From contig NZ_JAKMCP010000003.1 in NCBI RefSeq assembly GCF_022662105.1, forward strand, positions 496,001 to 560,000: DNA of 64,000 nt. Reading direction: 5' to 3'. Origin of the DNA: Aestuariivivens sediminis. GTDB lineage: Bacteria; Bacteroidota; Bacteroidia; Flavobacteriales; Flavobacteriaceae. Positions within the stretch are counted from its first letter, which is position 1, and every line of letters starts with the position of its first letter. Both the position numbers and the translations under genes were made by a program. The notes beneath the pieces are model-generated. The model saw only the letters and a list, made by a program, of their open reading frames with translations. It did no database searches and was not told the origin of the DNA. Shown here piece after piece: positions 9,013 to 18,529 of the stretch.

Positions 9013-9020
9013 TAGTTTTG
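9013..9020 (+). promoter_or_regulatory. Candidate -7 element of the sigma-factor gene
   Basis: The octamer TAGTTTTG fits the Bacteroidota -7 consensus TAnnTTTG. A TTTG lies upstream at 8996-8999, but the spacing is shorter than usual for a -33 box. If used, transcription would begin close to 9027, which favours the ATG at 9054 as the sigma-factor start. Confidence 0.35.
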
Positions 9021-9053
9021 CAATAATTGATGTCTAATTTTATTGATTTCGAT

Positions 9054-9656
9054 ATGAAAGTTGTATACAATAATGATGTTGAATTGATACAATCGTTAAA
9101 AAATGGAGAATCAAAAGCTTATAGTTATTTATTAAATCAATATCACCATAAACTTTGTGTTTATGCTTATGGCCTTACTAATGACTATGACATATCAGAA
9201 GATATCGTCCAAAATGTTTTTGTTTATCTTTGGAAGAATCGAGTAAAATTAAAAGATCTATTTTCTATTAAGAGTTATTTATACAAATCCGTTTACAATG
9301 AGTTTATTGACCAATATAGAAAAAAGAAAACCGTAATAGCCTTGGAAAAGGAGTATATTGATGCTTTAAACCATGTTGTAGACACGGAAGACGAAAACTC
9401 CTTGGAGCGACTTATCACCCTTGTGAAGCAAGAAATTGAACATTTGCCCCCGAAATGCAAACAAACCTTTTTACTCAGTAAAAAGGAAGGTCTTACTAAT
9501 ATGGAAATTGCTGAATATCTTGATGTTTCCATTAAATCAGTGGAAGCCCATATCACTAAAGCGTTTTCTATATTACGCCAAACGGTTGGTGATAAAATGG
9601 AAAGTTTGCTGTTCTTATTATTTGGGATAACCAGGAGGTCATCTTCCACCTATTAA
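9054..9656 (+). CDS. ECF RNA polymerase sigma factor (sigma-70 family)
   Basis: This sigma factor has about 200 residues with a region 2 (ISEDIVQNVFVYLWKNR, then SIKSYLYKSVYNEFIDQYRK) and a region 4 helix-turn-helix (LPPKCKQTFLLSKKEGLTN, then EIAEYLDVSIKSVEAHI). This is the Bacteroidota type that partners FecR to switch on SusC/SusD operons. The frame can be read from 9027 or 9030, but the ATG at 9054 leaves room for a leader after the TAGTTTTG element and matches the usual family start. It is divergent from its FecR partner. With its target susC truncated it may now be an orphan or may control genes elsewhere. Confidence 0.88.
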   Translation: MKVVYNNDVELIQSLKNGESKAYSYLLNQYHHKLCVYAYGLTNDYDISEDIVQNVFVYLWKNRVKLKDLFSIKSYLYKSVYNEFIDQYRKKKTVIALEKEYIDALNHVVDTEDENSLERLITLVKQEIEHLPPKCKQTFLLSKKEGLTNMEIAEYLDVSIKSVEAHITKAFSILRQTVGDKMESLLFLLFGITRRSSSTY

Positions 9657-9829
9657 ATTTTGAATTTCAATCCCTTTACTGACTTAAAAGGTCGCTTTTG
9701 ATAAAAGGTTTTGATGTTGTCACTGGTATGAATTAGGAATTATGTCTGAATATTTCCCTTGCCCATATTTCCTTCCCTCAAATTATCCAAGAAGATGATT
9801 TTTACATTCTATATCGGAGCAGACTAATT

Positions 9830-10642
9830 CTATATCGTTTTTTGGTTTTGCAGCACTTTTTCAAGGATTTCTTCAACGCCTTCTTCGGCATTACTATTGG
9901 TTGTATAACGCGATATTTTTTTTACGTCTTTATGCGCATTTTCCATGGCAAAACTAAAATAACCCAACTGCATCATGTTCAAGTCGTTATTATAATCGCC
10001 AAATACCATGGTTTCTTCATGACGAATTCCCATCTCTTTCTGAACTAATCCTAAGGCATAACTTTTATCGACCTCCGGATGTGATATGTCCAACCAATTT
10101 TGACCGGAAACCACCACCTTTAATTCATTGGACAATTCCATTAAAAAAGGCAACACCTGTTCCTCTGTAGATTCAAAATGATACACTGCAATTTTTAAGA
10201 AGTCATCATCAACAACCTGGGTCAAATCGTTAACAATGTTATAAGCGGTATAATAATTACTTAATTTAGATATAAAACCAGGATTATCCGTCTCAATATA
10301 GGCCGATTTTCTTCCACACAGAACAATATAACTTCCTTTAACTGCCCTTAAAATGGTAATAGCCTTTAGGACTTCATATTGGGTTAGTTTAAACAAAATC
10401 TGTTCGGTATTCTTGTATTTTATCATGCTACCGTTTTCGGCAATTATGGATAACTGATCTTTTATGGGATGCAGTTTTTCCAAAATACTTTGATATTGTC
10501 TCCCACTGGCCACTACGAAATGAATATTTTTCTTTCTTAATTCCATAAACTGGTTAAAAAAGCGTGTACTCACCTCACCCTTTGGATTGAGTAAAGTCCC
10601 ATCCATATCTGAAACAACTAATTTAATCTGTGATAATTTCAT
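9830..10642 (-). CDS. Cof-type HAD-IIB phosphatase
   Basis: This cytoplasmic 270-residue hydrolase has the HAD nucleophile motif near the start (VVSDMDGTLL), motif II in FVVASGR, and a late motif IV GDYNNDLNMM, with the Cof-type cap domain between. Members dephosphorylate sugar phosphates, FMN or related small molecules. The substrate cannot be read from sequence. It is a single gene with free spaces on both sides. Start at the ATG directly preceding the D-x-D segment, as usual in the family. Confidence 0.87.
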   Translation of the reverse strand: MKLSQIKLVVSDMDGTLLNPKGEVSTRFFNQFMELRKKNIHFVVASGRQYQSILEKLHPIKDQLSIIAENGSMIKYKNTEQILFKLTQYEVLKAITILRAVKGSYIVLCGRKSAYIETDNPGFISKLSNYYTAYNIVNDLTQVVDDDFLKIAVYHFESTEEQVLPFLMELSNELKVVVSGQNWLDISHPEVDKSYALGLVQKEMGIRHEETMVFGDYNNDLNMMQLGYFSFAMENAHKDVKKISRYTTNSNAEEGVEEILEKVLQNQKTI

Positions 10643-10808
10643 AGTAAAAAATCAAGTGACAAAAATAACATATTAATGTTGTCTCGAAGCTAAGCTATAT
10701 TAAGTTTTTGTTTTAAACTGTACCGCTTAACAAAATCCATCGATTACATTTGCAATTATTGAAGGCTTAAAGAACCGTTTAATTTACTTTTTCAGAATTA
10801 CTCCTGCG

Positions 10809-12908
10809 CTATCGCTTCAAGGTGAAATGGCCTTTAAAGGATCTTCCGTCTGCCAATTCCACGTGAAACCAATAATCGCTGGTGGGTAGCATGGCTCCAT
10901 GGAAGGTCCCATCCCAGCCCATAGATAAAGGGTATAATTGTTTTAATAGCTTACCATACCGATCATAAATATAGATTTTGCTATCAGCCTGTAAAGTGCT
11001 CAATCCTTGAATTTGCCAATAATCATTTTTACCGTCCCCATTGGGTGTAAAAAACTTTGGGTAATTCATTATATAAACCTTCTTTTCAACAATACCACAT
11101 CCTTTCTTATCTCTTACATAAACAACATAGTCGCCCGGAAGTAAATCATTAAAAGTATTTTGGTCCTGATAAAACAGATTATCTATGGAGTACTCATAAA
11201 CTCCATTACCCTGAGCATGCACGCTAATGGAATTACTCTGAAATGTCCAATCCTTAATTTCAATATTATTGATGACTGCCAGGCCAGATTCAAAAACCTC
11301 AATTTCTACGGTATCCTCACAGACGATTGATGGGTCTGCAGTGTTGTTAAATACCGTAACACCATACGTTCCTGCATGTTTGATTTCAATGACACTAGTA
11401 GTTTCGCCAGTCGACCACAAATAGCCATCGTGACTCGAATTTAAATACAGTATTACCGGTTCTTGATCACATATAAACCAATCTGTGTTGATATCAATGG
11501 ATGGATTGTCATACACCACAATAGTTTGATTTAAATAATAGGTGTTATGGCCAGATATTACCTTCGCATTAACCTCATATACTCCCGGAGTTTTATACAA
11601 ATACTCCAAGGAGGCTTCGGAAGAATTTTCCATTTGTCCATCCCCCAGTTCCCAGGTGATGCTGTCAATTGGTTGATTAATCTCTAATTTAAATTGACCG
11701 GCATTCCCCAGGCAAATATTATCGGCTTCAATACTCCCAACAAAATAGGATTGTATAAAGGACGGTAGTCCAAAAACTGTAATTCGATCCCCTAAATTGA
11801 TCACCTGACTTCGGTGCTCACATCCAATTCCCCGTACATTAGGGTTATCTATAACATCCAAAAATGAAGTGTAACTATTAGATATATATATTCTACCATC
11901 CAGGGCCAATTGTATTGCCGACAATAAATTCGGTCCAGAATAAATAAGGATATCTGAACTTAAAATGCTGTCTTTGTCATAATTGCTTACATCAAATTGG
12001 TGTAACTTGCTTGAGACTTTTGCCAAATTGAAATCTGAAACATAGAGTAGATTGCCATTTGGAGAAAATTCCAAGCCATAAGCACCACTTCTACCATCAT
12101 TATCAAAAACACCATTAATTAAAATAGGATCTGTAATAGCACCCGTGCGGGTGTCAAAATTGAAGAGCTCCACAAAACTATCTGTATACCATTTAGCTAT
12201 TGCCAGTTTAGTACCATCCGGAGATACCTTCAAGTACCCAGGGCTGTTATTTCCATGGCCTCCATGATAGCTACCTGTCGCTATTTTCATGGGTGTTGTG
12301 TTTACCCCATTATCGCTAACACTAAATACTAAAAACTCATTACTGTTCCACGCATGGGAAATTACCCAAAAATCCTTGCCATTGGAATGATGTACAGCGG
12401 TAATTTTTTCAGAACAAGGGGTATACAAGGGAACATTTTTATTCGTTGTAACCGCTCCCAAGCCATTATTTAAACTAAGGTCGACTTCAGTATATCTCAA
12501 CCCATTCGGGTTGCCTACATTGGTGACCGTAAAGATGTAATAAATAGAATTAGAGTTTGGTTGTGGCACAATGATAGCAGATTGCGTACTGGATGAATGC
12601 CCCAATAGACCTGTCCCATTGGACATTATGTGATGCCTTCTATCCCAAACCGTAATTCCATCGGTATAGAATAACAGTTCCCCTTTATTATTTGATATGG
12701 TGGCACAACCTTCATTGGTTACTAAAGCACCGTTCAAAACAACTTCAGCATCACTCTTATTAAAATGTAAACCAGCTGCATTACCAAAATACCAATAGGA
12801 AGACTCTTTTTGAGCACTAGACCAATGAACTGCAATCACCATAAGAACCTGCAACAGTTTTCTTAAAGATTTGTATAAATTCGCGTATTTTTTGTTAGAA
12901 TTGGTCAA
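10809..12908 (-). CDS. Secreted protein with T9SS type B sorting domain and PKD unit
   Basis: This 699-residue exported protein has a signal peptide (LLQVLMVIAVHWSSAQ), an N-terminal beta-propeller-like region (residues about 35-400; SSYWYFGNAAGLHFN, KVSPDGTKLAIAKW, LEFSPNGNLLYVSD), a PKD-type domain (residues about 410-480) and a gliding-motility/type B C-terminus (YPKFFTPNGDGKNDYW, YDRYGKLLKQLYP, SDYWFHV, GHFTLKR). Type B tails target the type IX system and surface attachment. The start is the TTG at 12906-12908, chosen because AAAAGGA stands at good distance before it and because the first ATG would cut into the signal peptide. It is an intact relative of the fragment at 2047-2748. Function unknown, probably cell-surface. 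Confidence 0.85.
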   Translation of the reverse strand: MTNSNKKYANLYKSLRKLLQVLMVIAVHWSSAQKESSYWYFGNAAGLHFNKSDAEVVLNGALVTNEGCATISNNKGELLFYTDGITVWDRRHHIMSNGTGLLGHSSSTQSAIIVPQPNSNSIYYIFTVTNVGNPNGLRYTEVDLSLNNGLGAVTTNKNVPLYTPCSEKITAVHHSNGKDFWVISHAWNSNEFLVFSVSDNGVNTTPMKIATGSYHGGHGNNSPGYLKVSPDGTKLAIAKWYTDSFVELFNFDTRTGAITDPILINGVFDNDGRSGAYGLEFSPNGNLLYVSDFNLAKVSSKLHQFDVSNYDKDSILSSDILIYSGPNLLSAIQLALDGRIYISNSYTSFLDVIDNPNVRGIGCEHRSQVINLGDRITVFGLPSFIQSYFVGSIEADNICLGNAGQFKLEINQPIDSITWELGDGQMENSSEASLEYLYKTPGVYEVNAKVISGHNTYYLNQTIVVYDNPSIDINTDWFICDQEPVILYLNSSHDGYLWSTGETTSVIEIKHAGTYGVTVFNNTADPSIVCEDTVEIEVFESGLAVINNIEIKDWTFQSNSISVHAQGNGVYEYSIDNLFYQDQNTFNDLLPGDYVVYVRDKKGCGIVEKKVYIMNYPKFFTPNGDGKNDYWQIQGLSTLQADSKIYIYDRYGKLLKQLYPLSMGWDGTFHGAMLPTSDYWFHVELADGRSFKGHFTLKR

Positions 12909-12990
12909 TATATCCTTTTATTCAATAGCATTAAATAAGTTCCAGACCCATTTAAATTACCGTTTCCATCATAGATTATAATACAAATAA

Positions 12991-13153
12991 GTGTATATTC
13001 CAAAAGATAAAGTCTTCCTTGCTGTAGATTGTATTATTTTTGGCTTTGATGATGACAATTTGAAGATTTTATTGTTTCAAAGGAATTTTAGATAAAGTAT
13101 TGGATGAGATAAACTTTATCAATAAAATAAAATCGATGGATATCCTTAATTAA
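12991..13153 (+). pseudogene. Remnant of a NUDIX/NrtR-type regulator gene
   Basis: From a GTG at 12991 the frame reads YIPKDKVFLAVDCIIFGFD followed by LKILLFQR, then stops at 13095. This is the characteristic beginning of the NUDIX-domain transcription regulators of Bacteroidota (related to NrtR and AraR) that often sit beside pentose and transketolase genes. The catalytic-like Nudix box and the winged helix are gone. A second open stretch in another frame (13094-13153) may be leftover sequence. It sits between the T9SS gene and the tkt-transaldolase pair, so it was plausibly their former regulator. Confidence 0.6.
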
Positions 13154-13163
13154 GTTAAAAGAA

Positions 13164-13200
13164 AAAGATATGACCTCTTCTACTAAGGGATCATATCTTT
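13164..13200 (-). terminator. Rho-independent terminator of the tkt-transaldolase operon
   Basis: The inverted repeat AAAGATATGA ... TCATATCTTT (10 of 10 bases, 17-base loop) is followed on the minus strand by TTTTTC, directly downstream of the transaldolase gene. Confidence 0.7.
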
Positions 13201-13266
13201 ATAGGTTTGATCGGAAAAAATACGACGCCAAACAAGGCAACCATTTTTACTTGAAGTTATCGTATT

Positions 13267-13920
13267 CTAATTTCCTTTTTTAAAGTCCTCTAAGAACTTT
13301 GCCAATCCGATATCGGTTAACGGGTGTTTCAATAGTCCCATGATGGAAGATAACGGGCCTGTCATCACATCACTACCTATTTTTGCACAGTCAATCACAT
13401 GCATGGTGTGTCGTATAGAAGCCGATAAGATTTGTGTTTCAAAGCCATAGTTGTCATAAATTTGTCTTATTTCTGCAATAAGATGTAAGCCATCTGTGGA
13501 TATATCATCCAATCTTCCAAGGAATGGGGATACATAGGTAGCTCCGGCTTTCGCTGCCAACAGGGCCTGACCCGGAGAGAACACCAGGGTCACATTGGTT
13601 TTAATACCCTTATCTGAAAAGTATTTACAAGCCTTGATACCGTTCGCAATTAGAGGAACTTTTACAACGATTTGTGGATGTAGAGACGCTAATTGCTCCC
13701 CTTCTCTTACCATGCCTTCAAAATCGGTTGCTATGACCTCAGCACTTACGTCACCTTCAACGATATCACATATTTTTTTGTAATGGGCCAAAATGTTTTC
13801 AGCTCCTGTAATGCCTTCTTTGGCCATTAAGGATGGATTCGTTGTAACGCCATCCAAAACACCCAAGGCCTGGGCCTCGGCAATCTCATTTAGATTTGCC
13901 GTATCTATAAAAAATTTCAT
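13267..13920 (-). CDS. fsa: Transaldolase / fructose-6-phosphate aldolase-like (TalC/Fsa)
   Basis: This cytoplasmic enzyme of 217 residues belongs to the short transaldolase subfamily. The family start [13 protein letters not shown], the [11 protein letters not shown] loop, the Schiff-base lysine segment VVKVPLI and the late [16 protein letters not shown] are all present. It transfers dihydroxyacetone units in the non-oxidative pentose phosphate pathway, or acts as a fructose-6-phosphate aldolase; length alone does not separate the two. It follows transketolase by 4 bases on the same strand, so the two are one operon supplying pentose and erythrose phosphates. The operon ends at the hairpin 13164-13200. 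Confidence 0.9.
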   Translation of the reverse strand: MKFFIDTANLNEIAEAQALGVLDGVTTNPSLMAKEGITGAENILAHYKKICDIVEGDVSAEVIATDFEGMVREGEQLASLHPQIVVKVPLIANGIKACKYFSDKGIKTNVTLVFSPGQALLAAKAGATYVSPFLGRLDDISTDGLHLIAEIRQIYDNYGFETQILSASIRHTMHVIDCAKIGSDVMTGPLSSIMGLLKHPLTDIGLAKFLEDFKKGN

Positions 13921-13924
13921 GTTT

Positions 13925-15970
13925 TTAATTTATTAGAGCCGTTTTTCCTATGAATTGTTTGACTTCTTCACTCACTTTTTTACCAGTGAATCCGAATTTC
14001 TCATCCAGTACAGATGCCGGCGCTGAATATCCAAAATGATCCAAACCAAATACTTTTCCGTTCACACCCACTAGCCCTTCTAAATTAATAGGCAACCCAG
14101 CGGTTAAACCAAATAATGGAACATCATTGGGAATTATGCTTTCTTGATAAGATTTCGGTTGTGATCTAAACAGGCCTTCTGAGATAATGGATGCTATACT
14201 CACTTTTAAACCATCCTCCTCTAAAATGGACGCTGCCTCCACCAATGTTGACACTTCAGAGCCATTGGCTATGAGCACCACATCGGGATTTTCAATTTGC
14301 TTCACTAAATAGCCTCCCTTTTCCGATGCTTCAGCGTCTTGATAGCGCGACCCGGTAACCGCCGGAATATCCTTAATATTTTGTCGTGATAAGATGAGAC
14401 CTGAAGGTGTCTTATTATTTTCCAGGGCCATCTTCCAAGCCACTGAGGTTTCTGCTGAATCCGCAGGTCTTAAGGCCAGGAAACTGTTATGACCACTATG
14501 GTTCTTCAATTTTTCCAATAAACGCAATTGGGCTTCCTGCTCTATCGGTTGATGCGTCGGGCCGTCTTCTCCTACCCTAAAAGCATCATGGGTCCAGACA
14601 TACTTAACCGGAAGCTCCTGGATACAACTCAACCGAATGGCCGGTTTCATATAATCTGAAAATACAAAGAACGTCGCTACCACGGGAATTACTCCACCGT
14701 GCAAGGCGATCCCATTGGCTATGGCGGCCATCGTTAACTCGGCTACACCGGCTTGTAAAAATGAACCACTAAAATCCCCTTTGCGTAAGGCTGAGGTTTT
14801 CTTTAAAAAGCCATCTGTCTTATCACTATTGGATAAATCGGCAGAAGACACAATCATATTCTCAACATGGTCGGCCAAATACCCCAAAACATTCGAAGAC
14901 GCTGCTCGTGTGGCTAATCCCGGCTTGTGTTCTATTGAGGCAAAGTCTAAACTCGGTAGGTCACCGGAAAGAAAAAGATCCAGTTTTTTGGCCAGTTCAG
15001 GATTTGATTTTTGCCACGCCTTTATTTGGTTCTTCTTTTCAGATGCTTGAGATGTTTTCGATTTTTTTAGGCCTTCATAACATTTAGCTACATCCTCAAA
15101 GATATCAAAGGGCTGCTCAGGATTGGCTCCCAAGTTTAATAAGGTCTTGGTATAATCTGCCCCTGTATGCCCCAATGGCTGACCGTGCAATTCACAGTGT
15201 CCCTCATACTTACTGCCATCGCTGGCAACACAACCTTTACCCATAATGGTCTTACCAATGATTAGGGTTGGTCTTTCAGTTTCCGCATTAGCATGTTTTA
15301 AGGCCTGTCTGATTTGATCATGATCATGGCCGTCAATAGTCAAGACATTCCATCCCCATGCTTGATACTTCATCGCAGTATCTTCAGTGGTTACCACATC
15401 TGTAGACGTCGATAATTGAATGTCATTCGAATCGAAAAACATAATAAAATTACTCAGGCCTAAATGACCGGCAATTCTACCCGCTCCTTGAGAGATTTCT
15501 TCCTGTATACCACCATCGGAAATAAAACCATATATTTTATGATCCATCCATTCTCCAAACCTGGCCTGTAAAAACTTGGCTGCGATAGCCGCACCAACGC
15601 CCATGGTATGTCCTTGCCCCAAAGGTCCGGAGGTGTTCTCTACACCTCGTTTTACATCAACTTCGGGATGTCCTGGTGTATTAGAGCCCCATTGTCTGAA
15701 ATTCTCAATATCGTTTTTTTCGTAATTACCCAATAAATAATATTGGGCATACATGAGGGTAGACAGATGACCCGCATCCATAAAAAATCGATCTCTAAAT
15801 GGCCATGTCCTATCCGTTGGATCGTAATTAAAAAATTCCGAATACAGGATATGCATAAAATCCGCGCCTCCCATGGGACCACCCGGGTGACCGGAATTCG
15901 CTTTCTCTACCATGGCGGCTGCCAATGCCCTGATATTATCCGCAGCTTGTTGATCGATTTTTTTGTTCAT
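13925..15970 (-). CDS. tkt: Transketolase
   Basis: This thiamine-diphosphate enzyme of 681 residues moves two-carbon ketol units between sugar phosphates in the pentose phosphate pathway. Visible are the N-terminal TPP-binding region ([47 protein letters not shown]), the pyrimidine domain ([18 protein letters not shown]) and the C-terminal domain ([29 protein letters not shown]). Full length for the family. It is the first gene of the tkt-transaldolase operon. The 443 bases upstream (15971-16413) are AT-rich and hold the promoter and tRNA-Pro, with no other gene seen. Confidence 0.95.
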   Translation of the reverse strand: MNKKIDQQAADNIRALAAAMVEKANSGHPGGPMGGADFMHILYSEFFNYDPTDRTWPFRDRFFMDAGHLSTLMYAQYYLLGNYEKNDIENFRQWGSNTPGHPEVDVKRGVENTSGPLGQGHTMGVGAAIAAKFLQARFGEWMDHKIYGFISDGGIQEEISQGAGRIAGHLGLSNFIMFFDSNDIQLSTSTDVVTTEDTAMKYQAWGWNVLTIDGHDHDQIRQALKHANAETERPTLIIGKTIMGKGCVASDGSKYEGHCELHGQPLGHTGADYTKTLLNLGANPEQPFDIFEDVAKCYEGLKKSKTSQASEKKNQIKAWQKSNPELAKKLDLFLSGDLPSLDFASIEHKPGLATRAASSNVLGYLADHVENMIVSSADLSNSDKTDGFLKKTSALRKGDFSGSFLQAGVAELTMAAIANGIALHGGVIPVVATFFVFSDYMKPAIRLSCIQELPVKYVWTHDAFRVGEDGPTHQPIEQEAQLRLLEKLKNHSGHNSFLALRPADSAETSVAWKMALENNKTPSGLILSRQNIKDIPAVTGSRYQDAEASEKGGYLVKQIENPDVVLIANGSEVSTLVEAASILEEDGLKVSIASIISEGLFRSQPKSYQESIIPNDVPLFGLTAGLPINLEGLVGVNGKVFGLDHFGYSAPASVLDEKFGFTGKKVSEEVKQFIGKTALIN

Positions 15971-16409
15971 TTCTAATCAATTAAATACAGTTAACAATTA
16001 TTATTTCTAAAATACTTATAAAAATTTACTTAATATTAAACTTGTAAGTCTTATATATAAATTTTAAACCCCTATTCTATTTACAACCTTAACCAATAAT
16101 ATAAAGTTTATTACAGGGTTTTTGGTTATTATCGAATTGAAAATTAATAATACTTAGTAAAACAATTATATCCTATCTCAAATAACTAATCCACTGCATA
16201 AAAACTTTTAAAAGGATATAAATCAATTATATAGAATAACATACCCATTCACTTAAATACAGGTTTGTCTTCGCAATTGATTATTTGAAAACCATTAACC
16301 CCATTATTCCCAAAAAAGTAAAAAAAACAGGTTGTATCTTGTGAAACATTTAAATCCCTTGTCTAGCTATTTAGTTGTTGTTAAAAGGTTTGTATATTTT
16401 AAACCTTAA

Positions 16410-16488
<79 letters not shown>

Positions 16489-16539
16489 ATGTCTTATGGG
16501 CTTCAAAGAAAACACTTTTTAAAATAATTACAAAACAAA

Positions 16540-16567
16540 AAACCAAAGCATTTCCATACTTTGGTTT
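16540..16567 (-). terminator. Rho-independent terminator of trxB
   Basis: Inverted repeat AAACCAAAG ... CTTTGGTTT just downstream of trxB, followed by TTTTTTG on the minus strand. Confidence 0.65.
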
Positions 16568-16589
16568 ATTTTTTTAAGTAAAGTTAACA

Positions 16590-17570
16590 CTAGTTATATG
16601 TAGACGTTGAAACTTCAAACGACGAATCTTTTGCTGCCAAATACCGTTCTGCATCGAGAGCAGCCATACATCCGGTGCCAGCGGCGGTAACTGCCTGTCT
16701 ATAAACATGATCTGCCGCATCACCAGAAACAAAAACGCCTTCAACATTGGTTTTGGATGTTCCGGGCTTGTTGATAATATAGCCCGTTTCGTCCAACTCC
16801 AAATAATCCTTAAAAATATCAGTATTGGGTTTATGACCTATAGCCACAAAAAATCCTGTGGCAGGAATCTCAAATTTTTCACCGGTTTTATTGTTAAACA
16901 CACGAACTCCTGTAACAACCTGTCCGTCGCCCAGGACCTCATTGGTCTCGGTATTAAACAAAATCTCTATATTCTCGGTATTTTTTACCCTAGCTTCCAT
17001 TATTTTAGAAGCTCTAAATTCATCTCTGCGCACAAGCATGGTTACTTTTTTACACAATTTTGATAAGTAATGTGCTTCTTCACAGGCCGAATCCCCTGCC
17101 CCAACAATTACCACTTCCTGATTTCTATAAAAGAAACCGTCGCACACAGCACATGCTGAAACGCCTCCACCTAGTTTTAAATATTTCTGTTCAGATTCCA
17201 ATCCCAGATATTTCGCTGATGCCCCTGTTGAAATAATTACCGTATCACAATGAATCTCTTTTGTATCGTTAACCCATACTTTATGTACAGGTCCGGAAAA
17301 ATCCACTTTAGTAATCCATCCGTCACGCACATCGGTATCAAAACGTTCCGCCTGCGACTGAAACTGCATCATCATTTCTGGTCCCGTAATCCCGTCAGGA
17401 TACCCCGGAAAATTTTCAACCTCATTGGTAGTCGTTAATTGACCGCCCGGCTGCGTCCCCTGGTATAGAACAGGCTTCATATTGGCCCTTGCCGCATAAA
17501 TGGCTGCAGTATAGCCCGCAGGGCCTGAACCTATAATTAGACACTTTACATTTTCTATTTTTTCAGACAT
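16590..17570 (-). CDS. trxB: Thioredoxin-disulfide reductase
   Basis: This FAD flavoprotein of 326 residues reduces thioredoxin with NADPH in the cytoplasm. It has the N-terminal FAD motif (IIGSGPAGYTAAIYAARA), the redox-active CAVCDG (near residue 140), the NADPH-binding VVIVGAGDSACEEA, and the C-terminal FAD motif (VEGVFVSGDAADHVYRQAVTAAGTG). Length is normal. It is a single gene with its own terminator, divergent from the lipoprotein gene at 17737. Confidence 0.96.
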   Translation of the reverse strand: MSEKIENVKCLIIGSGPAGYTAAIYAARANMKPVLYQGTQPGGQLTTTNEVENFPGYPDGITGPEMMMQFQSQAERFDTDVRDGWITKVDFSGPVHKVWVNDTKEIHCDTVIISTGASAKYLGLESEQKYLKLGGGVSACAVCDGFFYRNQEVVIVGAGDSACEEAHYLSKLCKKVTMLVRRDEFRASKIMEARVKNTENIEILFNTETNEVLGDGQVVTGVRVFNNKTGEKFEIPATGFFVAIGHKPNTDIFKDYLELDETGYIINKPGTSKTNVEGVFVSGDAADHVYRQAVTAAGTGCMAALDAERYLAAKDSSFEVSTSTYN

Positions 17571-17736
17571 GATATTTCATTTAATGACACAAAAGTAGAG
17601 TTTTTGCCTAAAACCTTACTTATAAGTTATCAACAGTTCTTATTTAAGAATAACTGCTTGTTATGGTATTTAATATTGAATAAGTTTTTTTTTGTAACTT
17701 GTAAGAAACTAACTTAAATTGAATAATATTGAGACT

Positions 17737-18207
17737 ATGAAAAAATATGTATTCACCCTCTGTCTTGTTTTGATTTTTTCTTGTAAAAATAATTCAAATT
17801 CAACAGCGAACGATGATAACTCGCTAGAAACCCATGAAGATAGCCACTCTCTACAAGGGGCATGGGAATTGGTTAGCTATTTTAACTACAGAAGTGATGG
17901 TACTATTGATACCATAAAATCTTCAAATGCCCTCAAGCAAATTAAAATGTATTCTCCTACCAAAGTCATGTGGTCCAGATTACGCGTTTCGGATTCTATA
18001 GATTGGTTTGGATACGGTGATTACACTGCTAATGATAGTGTTTTAACGGAAATTTTAGATTATGGTTCAAAGGCGATGAACAACGTGATTAAAGAAAACA
18101 AAGAATTTGAATTCAGATTAATTCTGGGAGAGGATAAATTTTCACAAATTCAATTAGACGAACAAGGAAATCCGATGTTTGCAGAAAATTACAGACGCAT
18201 TGAATAA
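17737..18207 (+). CDS. Small lipoprotein, lipocalin-like
   Basis: This is a predicted lipoprotein of about 156 residues. The ATG at 17737 gives a clean lipoprotein signal peptide (MKKYVFTLCLVLIFSC). The upstream in-frame start at 17719 would add six residues before it. After a polar linker the sequence LQGAWELVSY opens a lipocalin-like domain of the kind common in Bacteroidota envelope proteins (one beta-barrel, with FSQIQLDEQGNP near the end). No catalytic motif. Its role is unknown. A hairpin at 18244-18277 ends the transcript, so it is monocistronic. Confidence 0.75.
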   Translation: MKKYVFTLCLVLIFSCKNNSNSTANDDNSLETHEDSHSLQGAWELVSYFNYRSDGTIDTIKSSNALKQIKMYSPTKVMWSRLRVSDSIDWFGYGDYTANDSVLTEILDYGSKAMNNVIKENKEFEFRLILGEDKFSQIQLDEQGNPMFAENYRRIE

Positions 18208-18243
18208 TTCGCCCATTATAAAGCAGTCTTACTTAAAACCCAC

Positions 18244-18277
18244 AAATCCTTGCTGATGATATAATGAGCAAGGATTT
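18244..18277 (+). terminator. Hairpin downstream of the lipoprotein gene
   Basis: Perfect 11-base inverted repeat AAATCCTTGCT ... AGCAAGGATTT, 37 bases after the stop codon. The T-run after it is short, so termination is likely but not certain. The rest of 18208-18529 holds no gene that I can see. Confidence 0.5.
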
Positions 18278-18529
18278 GATATTTGCCAACTATTATCAAT
18301 TTCATAGGAGTAGCAATGACGCTTATCCCGTTCAATAAATTATTTTTCAATCATTTCATATTTCAAAAACAAATTTTGAGGAATTTATTGACGTTTTTAC
18401 CATGATTATTTACGGCTTTTTATCATGACTTAACTATTAACCATTTTTATTTGTTTAAAATTTGAAATTAGATGTTTAAGGCTATTATCAAAAACAAATA
18501 ATACGTAATTTTATTCCAAATCAGACACA

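Noticed and set aside
13094-13153. Short plus-strand frame after the NUDIX remnant as a separate gene
   Set aside because: Only 19 codons, no start codon and no recognisable motif. Kept as part of the remnant.
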